A stretch of 64,000 nt of DNA, from positions 248,001 through 312,000 of the forward strand of contig NZ_PDJH01000001.1 of the NCBI RefSeq assembly GCF_002564025.1. Direction: 5' to 3'. The notes beneath the pieces are model-generated. The model made no database searches, was not told the DNA's origin, and worked only from the letters and a program-made list of their open reading frames with translations. This DNA is from Flavimobilis soli. Lineage in GTDB: Bacteria > Actinomycetota > Actinomycetes > Actinomycetales > Cellulomonadaceae. The position numbers were made by a program, and so were the translations under genes. Shown piece after piece: positions 8,081 through 16,991 of this stretch (position 1 is its first letter; every line of letters starts with the position of its first letter).

Positions 8081-8111
8081 ACATTAGTCGAACGTTCTGC
8101 GAAACGTCCAA
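8081..8111 (-). promoter_or_regulatory. candidate promoter of tRNA array copy 2
   Basis: Minus strand TTGGAC (-35, 8106-8111), 19-bp spacer, TAATGT (-10, 8081-8086), about 46 bp upstream of tRNA-Gly. It differs from the copy 1 promoter, and lies just outside the duplicated block. Confidence 0.5.
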
Positions 8112-8199
8112 CTGACACCCGTGTGATCTTCCGTCGGGCGTCATCAGGGCGAGGTTCGAGCCCGCGCGGCCGACGGCGTGACGCAGGTAGGTTGACCCC

Positions 8200-9327
8200 G
8201 TGAACCGACCCTCCCGAGCCCGCTCTGGCGCCGCTGACGCGCGTGCGATGCCGGGACGCGCGTCGTTCGCCGGCACGAGCGCCTCCGGGGTCGTCGACTG
8301 CGTCGACCTCGCGACCGAGGAGGGGCGTGCTCGGCTCGACGACGAGGGGCTGTGGTTCGTCGTCCTCGACTTCGAGGGACGTGGGCACGCGTGGCGCTTC
8401 GCCGAGCGTGAGGGTTGGCGGGCCGAGCGCGACGACCTCGCGACCGGCGGAGTGGCCAGGGACGTCCTCTCGCGCGCCGCCACGACGTGGCGGGGGCCCC
8501 AGGCAGACACGTGGACGAGCTCGGCGAGCGCCGACCGCTACCGCGACGGCGTCGTGCGCATCCGCGAGCACGTCCGCGAGGGCGACGTCTACCAGGTGAA
8601 CCTCTGTCGCGTGCTCCGCGCGCCGCTGCCAGCGGTCGACGGCCACGAGCCCGACGCCGTCGCGCTCGCCGCGACGCTCGCGGCGGGCAACCCCGCGCCT
8701 TACGGCGGCTACGTCCACGTCCCTGCAGGCAACGGTGTCGAGCCCGTGTGGGTCGTGACGGCGTCGCCCGAGCTCTTCCTGCGCCGCAACGGCGCGACCC
8801 TCACCTCGGCCCCGATCAAGGGCACGGCGGCGACCGCCGACGGCCTGCTCCCCAAGGACGAGGCCGAGAACATCATGATCACGGACCTTGTCCGCAACGA
8901 CCTGCAGCAGGTCTGCCGTCCCGGCACGGTGAGCGTCGAGGCGCTCCTCGCCGTCGAGCAGCACCCCGGCCTGGTCCACCTCGTCTCGACGGTCGCGGGG
9001 CAGCTGCGCGACGACGTTCGCTGGGCCCAGGTGCTCGACGCGACGTTCCCGCCCGCGTCGGTCTCCGGCGCGCCGAAGTCCTCGGCGCTGCGCATCATCG
9101 ACGCGCTCGAGGACGAGCCCCGCGGCCCGTACTGCGGGGCCGTCGGCTGGGTCGACGCCGACCGTGGCACGGCCGAGCTCGCCGTCGGCATCCGCACGTT
9201 CTGGTGGCGCGACGGCGTCCTCCGCTTCGGTACCGGTGCCGGCATCACGTGGGGGAGCGACCCCGACGGCGAGTGGGCGGAGACCGAGCTCAAGGCACGA
9301 AGGCTGGTCGCGCTCGCCTCCTCCTGA
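8200..9327 (+). CDS. pabB: aminodeoxychorismate synthase component I
   Basis: A 375-residue chorismate-binding enzyme that aminates chorismate to 4-amino-4-deoxychorismate for folate synthesis. Chorismate-binding motifs are intact: GDVYQVNLCR, ASPELFLRR, SAPIKGTA, DEAENIMITDLVRNDL and FPPASVSGAPK. The glutamine amidotransferase PabA is not adjacent. The start is GTG 8200, six bases after TAGGTT (8188-8193), consistent with a leaderless transcript. pabC follows 53 bp downstream, so the two genes form an operon that makes p-aminobenzoate. Confidence 0.93.
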   Translation: MNRPSRARSGAADARAMPGRASFAGTSASGVVDCVDLATEEGRARLDDEGLWFVVLDFEGRGHAWRFAEREGWRAERDDLATGGVARDVLSRAATTWRGPQADTWTSSASADRYRDGVVRIREHVREGDVYQVNLCRVLRAPLPAVDGHEPDAVALAATLAAGNPAPYGGYVHVPAGNGVEPVWVVTASPELFLRRNGATLTSAPIKGTAATADGLLPKDEAENIMITDLVRNDLQQVCRPGTVSVEALLAVEQHPGLVHLVSTVAGQLRDDVRWAQVLDATFPPASVSGAPKSSALRIIDALEDEPRGPYCGAVGWVDADRGTAELAVGIRTFWWRDGVLRFGTGAGITWGSDPDGEWAETELKARRLVALASS

Positions 9328-9380
9328 CAAGATCGATGGACGACCTGCACCGACGCCGGTGCGCGACCCGAGGGGGAACG

Positions 9381-10223
9381 ATGACGATCGTCTGGTTCGA
9401 AGGACGGCTGCGCGACGCCGAGGAGCCGCTCGTCGGAGCGCTCGACCACGGCATTACGGTCGGCGACGGGGTGTTCGAGACGATGCTCGTCCGCGACGGC
9501 CGCGCGTTCGCTCTCACCCGCCACCTCGCGCGGCTCGCTCGCAGCGCGACGGGCCTCGGCCTGCTCCCACCCGACGAGGACAAGATCCGCGACGGCGTCG
9601 CTGCCGTCCTCGCGGTCGCACCGCCTGAGACCGGGCGTCTGCGCATCACCGTGACCGCCGGGCCTGGACCGCTCGGCTCAGGCCGCGACGGCTGGGACCA
9701 GACCGTCCTCGTAGCCGCAGGCCCAGCGACGGTCGCCCGCGCGTCCCGTGCCGCCCGCGTGAGCTGGGTCCGCAACGAGCGCTCCGCCGTCGCGGGCCTC
9801 AAGACGACGTCGTACGCGGAGAACGTCGTCGCTCTCGCTGCCGCTACCGAGTACGGCGCCGACGAGGCGCTCCTCGCCAACACGCGCGGCGAGCTGTGCG
9901 AGGGGACCGGGTCGAACATCGTCGTCGAGCGTGACGGCGAGCTGCTCACCCCGCCGCTCGAGTCCGGCTGCCTCGCCGGCATCACGCGCGAGCTCTTGCT
10001 CGAGTGGGCCGCCGCCGAGGGGCTTCCCGTGCGTGAGGCGACGCTCCCGTACGAGGTGCTCGACGACGTCGTGCAGGGGCGCGCGCACGCCGCGCTCACT
10101 TCCTCGACACGCAACGTCTCGCCGCTTACCGCGCTCGACGGGCAAGAGGTCGCCGCAGGCGAGCTGTGCCTCGCGGCGCAAGCGCTGTTCGCACGGAAGC
10201 AGGGGGAGGACCTTGACCCGTGA
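9381..10223 (+). CDS. pabC: aminodeoxychorismate lyase (class IV aminotransferase fold)
   Basis: A 280-residue PLP enzyme of fold type IV that splits 4-amino-4-deoxychorismate into p-aminobenzoate and pyruvate. Visible signatures are DHGITVGDGVFETMLV near residue 22, the PLP-lysine region AGLKTTSYAENVVAL around residue 138-152, and GTGSNIVVERDGEL with LAGITRELL. The ATG is preceded by a clear AGGGGG ribosome binding site. The immediate pabB neighbour supports the lyase role over a branched-chain or D-amino acid aminotransferase. Confidence 0.9.
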   Translation: MTIVWFEGRLRDAEEPLVGALDHGITVGDGVFETMLVRDGRAFALTRHLARLARSATGLGLLPPDEDKIRDGVAAVLAVAPPETGRLRITVTAGPGPLGSGRDGWDQTVLVAAGPATVARASRAARVSWVRNERSAVAGLKTTSYAENVVALAAATEYGADEALLANTRGELCEGTGSNIVVERDGELLTPPLESGCLAGITRELLLEWAAAEGLPVREATLPYEVLDDVVQGRAHAALTSSTRNVSPLTALDGQEVAAGELCLAAQALFARKQGEDLDP

Positions 10224-10309
10224 GGGTCGTCAGCGGGTGCGAGCGGGCAGGCGGCGACCGATTTTCGTCTCCGAGGATCACGCGCTAGGGTTGTCACCGC
10301 ACCACGCAC

Positions 10310-10384
10310 GGGCGATTGGCGCAGTGGTAGCGCGCTTCGTTCACACCGAAGAGGTCACTGGTTCGAACCCAGTATCGCCCACCA
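10310..10384 (+). tRNA. tRNA-Val (CAC)
   Basis: A 75-nt tRNA with encoded CCA; stem CTTCG/CGAAG encloses loop TTCACAC, giving anticodon CAC. It is closely similar to the tRNA-Val(GAC) genes outside the anticodon arm. A possible -10 TAGGGT lies at 10286-10291. Confidence 0.97.
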
Positions 10385-10387
10385 GCA

Positions 10388-10422
10388 CGAAGGCCCCCGA
10401 AGCTCAGGCTCGGGGGCCTTCG
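10388..10422. terminator. terminator of tRNA-Val (CAC)
   Basis: A 13-bp perfect stem with arms CGAAGGCCCCCGA and TCGGGGGCCTTCG and a 9-nt loop, directly after the tRNA, followed by TCGTCGT. Confidence 0.8.
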
Positions 10423-10498
10423 TCGTCTGCCGGAGGCGGTTCAGGGCGGGTCCTGACCCCGTGCCGCGCGCGGGGTCCGCGTGTGGTTCGGTGGTGTC

Positions 10499-10921
10499 AT
10501 GACGCACACGAACGATCCTGAGGTCATCCGCCGCCTGCTCACCGACGTGGGGAGGTGGGCCGTCGTCGGCCTGTCCAACAACCGCGAGCGCGCCGCCTAT
10601 GGCGTGGCGGCCTACCTCCAGGGCATCGGCCAGACGATCGTGCCGGTGCACCCGCAGGCCCCCGTCGTGCACGGCGAGCAGGGTTACGCGGCCCTCGCCG
10701 CAGTGCCGGGGCAGGTCGACGTCGTCGACGTCTTCGTACGGTCCGAGCTGGTGGGGGCGGTGGTCGACGACGCGATCGCGATCGGGGCGCGCGCCGTCTG
10801 GATGCAGCTCGGTGTCATCGACGAGGACGCCGCCGCACGCGCCGCGGCCGCCGGGCTCGATGTCGTCATGGATGCGTGCCCCGCGATCGAGGGACCGCGC
10901 CTGGGGCTCGCCGCTCGTTAG
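10499..10921 (+). CDS. CoA-binding domain protein (YccU-like)
   Basis: A 140-residue single-domain CoA-binding Rossmann protein. Typical pieces are WAVVGLSNNRERAAYGVAAYL, TIVPVHP, VDVVDVFVRSELV and the C-terminal region with MQLGVIDE and VVMDACPAIE. Members of this family bind CoA but have no agreed reaction. I chose the ATG at 10499; a GTG six codons upstream is possible but would make the protein longer than usual. Its stop overlaps by 3 bp the stop of the convergent GNAT gene. Confidence 0.9.
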   Translation: MTHTNDPEVIRRLLTDVGRWAVVGLSNNRERAAYGVAAYLQGIGQTIVPVHPQAPVVHGEQGYAALAAVPGQVDVVDVFVRSELVGAVVDDAIAIGARAVWMQLGVIDEDAAARAAAAGLDVVMDACPAIEGPRLGLAAR

Positions 10922-11481
10922 CCCAGCCGGGCCTCGTAGACGATCTCGAGGCCGTCCTCGTCGTCCCACTGCTCGCCGACCTCGACGAGGCCCTCGGAGA
11001 GGACCAGGTTGCGCGACGCCACGTTGCCGGGCGAGACCGTCGCACGCAGGACGCGCGCGTCCGGGGCGTGCTCCGCGACGGCACGCATGAGCCGGAGCGC
11101 GGCGCGGCCGAGACCCTGCCGCCGCCGCTCGGGAGCGACCGAGTAACCCACCTCGACCATCCCTGTCCCGGGCTCGGGCGGCCCGTGGAACCCTGCCTTG
11201 CCGACGACGTCGCCGCCCAGGACGAGCGCGCGCGTGATCCACGGCGCGTGCGCGGCGTGCTCGGCGATCTGCGTGCTGCGGACCCGCCAGACGCCGCGCG
11301 AGCCGTCGGCGACCAGGTGTGGGTCGAGCGTGAGCCCTGACGAGACGCGCGCGGCGGCGAGGTCGCCGCGTGCGAGCGCGTCGATCGTCGCGAGGTCGAG
11401 CCGGTGCAGCGACACGGCGGGGGAGAGGGACGGGTCGTGCCAGACGAGGGTGGGCACGTCGAGCTCGGTTGGGCGCGTCAC
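10918..11481 (-). CDS. GNAT family N-acetyltransferase (RimJ/RimL-like)
   Basis: A 187-residue acetyltransferase. The acetyl-CoA pyrophosphate loop RRRQGLGRAAL is clear, preceded by GMVEVGYSVAPE and followed by LRATVSPGNVASRNLVLSEGL, which is characteristic of the RimJ/RimL branch. The substrate cannot be deduced. Tail-to-tail with the CoA-binding gene with 4 bp shared. Confidence 0.88.
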   Translation of the reverse strand: MTRPTELDVPTLVWHDPSLSPAVSLHRLDLATIDALARGDLAAARVSSGLTLDPHLVADGSRGVWRVRSTQIAEHAAHAPWITRALVLGGDVVGKAGFHGPPEPGTGMVEVGYSVAPERRRQGLGRAALRLMRAVAEHAPDARVLRATVSPGNVASRNLVLSEGLVEVGEQWDDEDGLEIVYEARLG

Positions 11482-11552
11482 CGGTCGACCATCTCATCGA
11501 GCCGCGGTGAGGGCCACGGGATTTCTCCGGCGGTCGCCGTGCCCGGGATACA

Positions 11553-11594
11553 CGCGAGGGCTGTGCACACCCTCGGGTGCGCACGGCCCTCGCG
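11553..11594. terminator. terminator downstream of the nucleotide-sugar dehydrogenase
   Basis: A long stem of about 19 bp with one or two mismatches (arms starting CGCGAGGGC and ending GCCCTCGCG, loop TCG), 10 bp past the dehydrogenase stop on the minus strand. Confidence 0.75.
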
Positions 11595-11603
11595 GTCAGC
11601 TGC

Positions 11604-12872
11604 TCAGAGCAGGGAGACCTTGGGCCCGCGCAGGACGCGCTGGGTGTCCAGGGTCGGGACGTCGTTCTCGACGAGCAGGTGGTAGGGCTGGTCCGAGTGG
11701 GCCGTGACGACGAGCGCCGCGTCGACGTCGGCGAGCGTCTTCTCGGTCAGCGCGACCCGCTTGACGCCTGCCGGCCAGCGCGAGTCGTCGATGAGGTCGT
11801 CGACCGCGAGGATGTCGGCACCGAGGGCCGTGAGGAGCTCGACGATCTTGAGCGAGGGCGACTCGCGGATGTCGTTCGTGTCCCGCTTGTACGCGAGGCC
11901 GAGCAGCAGCACCTTCGAGCCACGGACCGCCTTCCGCTCGTCGTTGAGGAGGGTCGCGAGACGCGTCACGACGTGGTCGGGCATGTGCTCGTTGACGTCG
12001 TTCGCGAGCTCGATGAAACGGAAGCTCTGACCGAGCGTGCGGCGGACCTGCCACGACAGGTAGCTCGGGTCGACGGGCAGGCAGTGGCCGCCTACGCCCG
12101 GGCCGGGCGTGAACGCCATGAAGCCGAACGGCTTGGACGAGGCGGCGTCGATCGACTCCCAGATGTCGATGTCGAGCTGGTGCGCGAAGACCGCGAGCTC
12201 GTTGACGAGCGCGATGTTGACGTGGCGGAACGTGTTCTCGAGCAGCTTCGTCAGCTCCGCCTCCTTCGTCCCCGAGACCGGCACGGTCCGCTCGATGAGC
12301 GACGAGTAGAACGCGTCGACACGGGCCAGGGACGCGGCGTCGATGCCCGAGACGACCTTGGGTGTCTCGACGAAGCCGTACTTCTTGTTGCCCGGGTCGA
12401 TGCGCTCGGGGGAGTAGCCGACGTGGAAGTCGGCGCCTGCGCGCAGGCCGCTGCCGGCCTCGAGGATCGGGACGAGCATCTCCTCCGTCGTGCCGGGGTA
12501 AGTCGTCGACTCGAGGACGACGACGGAGCCGGGCGTCACGTAGGGCGCGAGGCTCTTCCCGGACTGCTCGATGAAGCTCAGGTCCGGGAGAGTCTCCTTG
12601 AGAGGCGTCGGGACCGTGATGACCGCGACGTCGAAGCCCTCGGCGGCGGCGTAGTCGGCCGTGGGGAGGAAGCGACCGCTGTCGAGCGCCGCACGGAGCG
12701 TCTCGTCGGAGATGTCGCCGACGTAGGAGCTGCCTCCTGCGAGGCGCTCGACGCGCGCCGCGTCGAGATCCAGGCCGACGACGTCGTAGCCCACCTCGAC
12801 CGCACGCATGGCGACCGGGAGGCCGACATAGCCCTGCCCGATGATGACGATCTTCTGGCTCTTGGCGTCCAC
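11604..12872 (-). CDS. UDP-sugar 6-dehydrogenase (nucleotide sugar dehydrogenase, WbpA/WecC-like)
   Basis: A 422-residue NAD-dependent enzyme oxidising the C6 hydroxyl of a UDP-hexose or UDP-HexNAc to the uronic acid. The N-terminal Rossmann motif is VIIGQGYVGLPVA; the central domain has LLENTFRHVNIALVNE and the catalytic cysteine in PGPGVGGHCLPVDP; the C-terminal domain has GLAYKRDTNDIRESPS. The GGHCLPVDP form and FRHVNIAL favour the UDP-GlcNAc/ManNAc branch over Ugd, but this is inference. GTG 12872 was chosen because GGGGGAAG stands 5 bp upstream. No other glycan gene is adjacent. Confidence 0.9.
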   Translation of the reverse strand: MDAKSQKIVIIGQGYVGLPVAMRAVEVGYDVVGLDLDAARVERLAGGSSYVGDISDETLRAALDSGRFLPTADYAAAEGFDVAVITVPTPLKETLPDLSFIEQSGKSLAPYVTPGSVVVLESTTYPGTTEEMLVPILEAGSGLRAGADFHVGYSPERIDPGNKKYGFVETPKVVSGIDAASLARVDAFYSSLIERTVPVSGTKEAELTKLLENTFRHVNIALVNELAVFAHQLDIDIWESIDAASSKPFGFMAFTPGPGVGGHCLPVDPSYLSWQVRRTLGQSFRFIELANDVNEHMPDHVVTRLATLLNDERKAVRGSKVLLLGLAYKRDTNDIRESPSLKIVELLTALGADILAVDDLIDDSRWPAGVKRVALTEKTLADVDAALVVTAHSDQPYHLLVENDVPTLDTQRVLRGPKVSLL

Positions 12873-13189
12873 TGTGCTTCCCCCTAGCGCTCGGTCCGAC
12901 TCCCTCGGTCGGCCGTTCTCGACGCTACTGCGCCCGGTGGTGCCTGCAGCGGGTGGCCGGGGGTGAACGTGGTGCGAGACGGGGGGTGGTCGAGGGTGAA
13001 CGTGGCGCGGTCGGCGAGGGGGAGGCTCCGTTGACGCTCGGGCAGACGGGTGCCCGGGTGAAAGCCCGGGCAGCTGGTCCGGTTCGTGTTCTCGTTCGCG
13101 CGGTGCGGGCCCGTCCCGCCGGGACCACGTCCGGCTCGCCGGACGCCTCACCCGTCACGAGCGGCTCAGCCGTGGTGTGGAGGGCTCGA
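12873..13189. other. intergenic region without a recognisable gene
   Basis: About 317 bp between the dehydrogenase start and the AbgT/M17 hybrid. It is GC-rich and contains GGTGAACGTGG twice (12961-12971 and 13002-13012 approximately), but I see no gene, RNA or strong promoter. Confidence 0.5.
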
Positions 13190-13993
13190 ATGGCCCAGGA
13201 GGTCGCACGTCGCAGCCCGCTCGAGCGGGCCCTCGACGCGATCGAGCGCGTCGGTAACAAGGTCCCGCACCCGGTCGTGATCTTCCTCGGCCTGATCGTG
13301 CTGCTCGTCGTCCTGTCCCACGTCTTCTACGTCGCCGGGACGTCCGTGACGTTCGAGCAGGCGTACGTGAGCGAGCACGTCGACCCGAGCGCGGAGCAGT
13401 TCGTCCTGGGTGTCGAGGTTGTGGTGAGCGCCTACCTCGCGTGCACGGACAACATGCCCTCGGGGTCCGCGATGAAGCTCGGCGACGTCCTGACGACCCG
13501 GTCCGGTCGGACGATCGAGGTCGTCAACACCGACGCCGAGGGGCGGCTCGTCATGTCGGACGTGATCGCTCTCGCCAACGAGGACAGCGTCGACGCGATC
13601 GTCGACATCGCGACGCTCACGGGGGCGTGCCTCGCAGCGCTCGGACCGGCGGCCGCCGGTGTCATCGGGACGTCGCCCGACCTCGTCGAGCAGGTGCGCG
13701 ACGCGTCGGTGCGCACCGACGAGAAGGTCTGGGAGCTTCCGCTCGAGCGCGCCTACCGGCCGTGGCTCGACTCCGAGATCGCCGACATCAAGAACCTGGG
13801 CGGAGAGTCGGCCGGTGCGATCGTCGCAGCCCTGTTCCTCGCCGAGCAGGTGGGCGACACGCCCTGGTCCCACCTCGACATCGCCGGTCCGATGCGTGTC
13901 GACGTGGACACCGCGTGGCGCGTGAAGGAGGCCACGGGCTTCGGGGCGCGGCTGCTCGCAGAGGTCGCGGCACACTTCCGGGTGCCGGCGTGA
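13190..13993 (+). pseudogene. in-frame hybrid: AbgT transporter N-terminus fused to leucyl aminopeptidase (M17) C-terminus
   Basis: The frame is open for 267 codons. Residues 1 to about 69 match the N-terminus of AbgT-family p-aminobenzoyl-glutamate transporters: RALDAIERVGNKVPHPVVIF, one membrane helix, then FEQAYVSEHVDPSAEQ. From about residue 77 it is the C-terminal third of an M17 leucyl aminopeptidase: CTDNMPSGSAMKLGDVL, the metal/catalytic motif NTDAEGRLV, then DIATLTGACLAALG and a normal end. The M17 N-terminal domain and the first metal ligands (the K..D..D region before NTDAEGR) are missing, as is nearly all of AbgT. Most likely a deletion joined two neighbouring genes; aminopeptidase activity is not expected. 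Confidence 0.8.
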
Positions 13994-14085
13994 CGCCGTG
14001 CCGGCGCGCGAGATCGTCGCCAGCAGGAGTGTTTCCGGCAGGTCACGTTTTGTTGCGAATGGGTATCGCCCGCGGTCCTGTCCGT

Positions 14086-14105
14086 CACGGGTCCTAGGTC
14101 CCGTG
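14086..14105. promoter_or_regulatory. inverted repeat upstream of the peptide ABC operon
   Basis: Perfect 6-bp arms CACGGG and CCCGTG around TCCTAGGT, about 90 bp before the substrate-binding protein start. It could be an operator; nothing confirms it. Confidence 0.35.
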
Positions 14106-14193
14106 GTAAGAACAGCGTCAGGGTTTGGTCCATGACCCGTCAACAGAGTGCCGGTACCCCCCGTGCTGGCACGACGCAGTGAGGATGTGAGCA

Positions 14194-15837
14194 ATGACTG
14201 CAGGAACTGGACGCCGCACAGTGCGCGCCGTGAGCGTGCTCGCCGCGCTCGGCCTCGTGCTGACCGCGTGCGCGGACACCAGCGACGACGCCCCCACCGG
14301 CGGCACCGGAGGCACCTCTGGCGGAGGCGCCGACTCGATCGCGGTCGGCACCACCGACGTCATCACCTCGCTCGACCCGGCCGGCTCGTACGACAACGGC
14401 TCGTTCGCCGTGCAGAACCAGGTCTTCCCGTTCCTGCTGAACTCGCCGTACGGCAGCCCTGACGTCGCCCCCGACATCGCGGAGAGCGCCGAGTTCACCG
14501 CGCCGAACGAGTACACCGTGAAGCTCAAGGAGGGCTTGACGTTCGCGAACGGTCACGCCCTGACTGCCTCGGACGTCAAGTTCAGCTTCGACCGTCAGCT
14601 CGCGATCGCGGACCCGAACGGCCCGTCCTCGCTCCTGTACAACCTCGACTCGCTCGAGACCACGGACGACCTCACGGTCGTGTTCAAGCTCAAGAGCGAG
14701 AACGACCAGACGTTCCCGCAGATCCTGTCCTCGCCTGTCGGCCCGATCGTCGACGAGGAGGTGTTCTCGGCCACCGAGATCACCCCCGCGGACAAGATCG
14801 TCTCGGAGAAGGCGTTCGCCGGGCAGTACATCATCACGGACTACACCGAGAACGAGCTCATCCGTTACGAGGCGTTCGAGGACTACAAGGGTCTGCTCGA
14901 CCCCGCCGTCACCAAGGTCGTCACCGCGCAGTACTTCACCGAGGAGACCTCGCTGAAGCTCGCGGTGCAGCAGGGCGACGTCGACGTCGCGTTCCGCAGC
15001 CTGTCCCCGACGGACCTCGCCGACCTCGCGAAGGACGACAAGGTCACGATCCACGAGGGCCCCGGCGGCGAGATCCGCTACATCGTCTTCAACTTCGCGA
15101 CCCAGCCGTACGGCACGGACACGGCCGACGCCGACCCGAAGAAGGCGCTCGCCGTCCGCCAGGCCGCCGCGCACCTGCTCGACCGTGCCAAGCTCGGCGA
15201 GGAGATCTACCAGGGCTCGTTCACGCCGCTCTACTCCTACGTCCCCGAGGGGCTGACGGGCGCCGCGGAGCCGCTCAAGGAGCTGTACGGCGACGGCAAC
15301 GGTGGCCCGGACGCGGACAAGGCCGCCAAGGTCCTCGAGGAGGCCGGCGTCGAGACGCCGGTCAAGCTGAACCTCCAGTACAGCCCGGACCACTACGGCA
15401 ACTCCTCCGACGAGGAGTACGCCATGGTCGAGGCTCAGCTCGAGGCGACGGGCCTGTTCGACATCACGCTCCAGTCGACCCTCTGGGACGTCTACTCCAC
15501 CGAGCGCCGTGAGGACGTCTACCCGGCCTACCAGCTCGGCTGGTTCCCGGACTACTCGGACGCTGACAACTACCTGTCGCCGTTCTTCCTGCCGGACAAC
15601 TTCCTCGGCAACCACTACGAGAACGACGACGCCACGAAGGCGATCCTCGGCCAGGCGAGCGAGCCTGACGAGGCGAAGCGCGTCGAGCTCATCGAGGAGG
15701 CTCAGCGCATCGTCGCCGAGGACCTGTCGACCCTGCCGTTCCTGCAGGGCTCCCAGGTCGCCGTCGCGGGCAAGGACGTCACGGGCGTGACCCTCGACGC
15801 TTCCTTCAAGTTCCGCTACGCACCGCTCGGTCGCTGA
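14194..15837 (+). CDS. ABC transporter substrate-binding lipoprotein (peptide/nickel family 5)
   Basis: A 547-residue extracellular solute-binding protein. The signal sequence RAVSVLAALGLVLTAC ends in a lipobox with Cys26, so it is membrane-anchored outside the cell. A Gly/Thr-rich linker follows, then family 5 signatures: SLDPAGSYDNGSF, LKEGLTFANGHALTASDVKFSFDRQ, and KALAVRQAAAHLLDR. Such proteins capture oligopeptides, dipeptides or sometimes sugars. It heads a four-gene operon with two permeases and a fused ATPase. The ligand cannot be read from sequence. Confidence 0.93.
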   Translation: MTAGTGRRTVRAVSVLAALGLVLTACADTSDDAPTGGTGGTSGGGADSIAVGTTDVITSLDPAGSYDNGSFAVQNQVFPFLLNSPYGSPDVAPDIAESAEFTAPNEYTVKLKEGLTFANGHALTASDVKFSFDRQLAIADPNGPSSLLYNLDSLETTDDLTVVFKLKSENDQTFPQILSSPVGPIVDEEVFSATEITPADKIVSEKAFAGQYIITDYTENELIRYEAFEDYKGLLDPAVTKVVTAQYFTEETSLKLAVQQGDVDVAFRSLSPTDLADLAKDDKVTIHEGPGGEIRYIVFNFATQPYGTDTADADPKKALAVRQAAAHLLDRAKLGEEIYQGSFTPLYSYVPEGLTGAAEPLKELYGDGNGGPDADKAAKVLEEAGVETPVKLNLQYSPDHYGNSSDEEYAMVEAQLEATGLFDITLQSTLWDVYSTERREDVYPAYQLGWFPDYSDADNYLSPFFLPDNFLGNHYENDDATKAILGQASEPDEAKRVELIEEAQRIVAEDLSTLPFLQGSQVAVAGKDVTGVTLDASFKFRYAPLGR

Positions 15838-15904
15838 CCGCACCGCACCACACACCGGACGGGACGCCGCACGCGGCGTCCCGTCCGCGTACCAAGGAGA
15901 GAAC

Positions 15905-16990
15905 GTGACTGCGCTCACGGACGAGCCGGCAGCGACAGCTGCGGCCAAACCCACCTCAGCAGCGCCAGGGGGAGGGCTGGGACGCTACATCCTGGTCCGG
16001 TTCCTGCTGATCTTCCCCACCGTCTTCATCCTCGTCAGCCTCGTGTTCTTCCTGATGCGCGTCGTCGGCGACCCCATCACGGCGTCCGTCGGAGGGCGCC
16101 TCACCGAGGCCCAGCTCGCGGAGCGTCTCGCTGCCGCGGGCTACGACCGCCCGGTGCTCGTGCAGTACCTCGAGTACCTCAAGGAGATCTTCACGGGCGA
16201 CTTCGGCCGCACCGTCACGGACAACCGTGAGATCAGCGAGATCCTGCTGACATACGGGGCCGCGACCTTCGAGCTCGTGACCTTCGCGCTCATCATCGCG
16301 CTGCTCGTCGGCATCCCGCTCGGCCGGATCGCGGCCTACCGCCGCGACCGCTGGTCCGACGCGACGCTGCGCGTCCTGGCGATCCTCGCCTACGCGACGC
16401 CCGTCTTCTTCGCAGGCATCCTGCTCAAGCTCGTCTTCTCGGTCCAGCTCGGCTGGCTCCCGCTCGGGCGTCGCTCGACACCGCAGACGCAGCTGATCCT
16501 GGACCGCATCGACGGTTCGACCGGCATCAACATCATCGACGCGCTGCGCACCGGACGCTGGGACCTCATCTCCGACGTCCTGTCGCACGCCGTGCTCCCC
16601 GCCGTCGCGCTCGGCCTCCTCACAGCGGGCGTGTTCCTGCGGCTCGTGCGCACGAACCTCATCGGGACGCTGTCCATGGACTACGTCGACGCGGCGCGCT
16701 CGCGCGGCGTCTCCGAAGGACGTCTCCTGCGCAAGCACGCGTACAAGCCGGCGCTGATCCCGATCATCACCGTGATGGGCATGCAGATCGCGCTCATGCT
16801 CGGCGGCGCCATCCTCACCGAGACGACCTTCGAGTGGCGCGGCCTGGGCTTCCAGCTCGCGCAGTACCTGGCGGCGCGCGACTACGTCGCCGTGCAGGGC
16901 ATCGTCGCGCTGCTCGCGGTGATCGTCGCGGTGACCAACTTCATCGTCGACGTCGTCGCCGCGCTCATCGACCCGAGAGTGAGGTACTGA
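15905..16990 (+). CDS. ABC transporter permease (DppB-type)
   Basis: A 361-residue inner-membrane permease with about six membrane helices. The first helix ILVRFLLIFPTVFILVSLVF, the GDFGRTV region, and the EAA loop DYVDAARSRGVSEGRLLRKH with LGGAILTETTFEWRGLG are typical of DppB/OppB. GTG 15905 is preceded by AAGGAGAG. An extra proline/alanine-rich N-terminal tail of about 30 residues precedes the first helix. It ends 1 bp before the next permease. Confidence 0.93.
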   Translation: MTALTDEPAATAAAKPTSAAPGGGLGRYILVRFLLIFPTVFILVSLVFFLMRVVGDPITASVGGRLTEAQLAERLAAAGYDRPVLVQYLEYLKEIFTGDFGRTVTDNREISEILLTYGAATFELVTFALIIALLVGIPLGRIAAYRRDRWSDATLRVLAILAYATPVFFAGILLKLVFSVQLGWLPLGRRSTPQTQLILDRIDGSTGINIIDALRTGRWDLISDVLSHAVLPAVALGLLTAGVFLRLVRTNLIGTLSMDYVDAARSRGVSEGRLLRKHAYKPALIPIITVMGMQIALMLGGAILTETTFEWRGLGFQLAQYLAARDYVAVQGIVALLAVIVAVTNFIVDVVAALIDPRVRY

Positions 16991-16991
16991 C

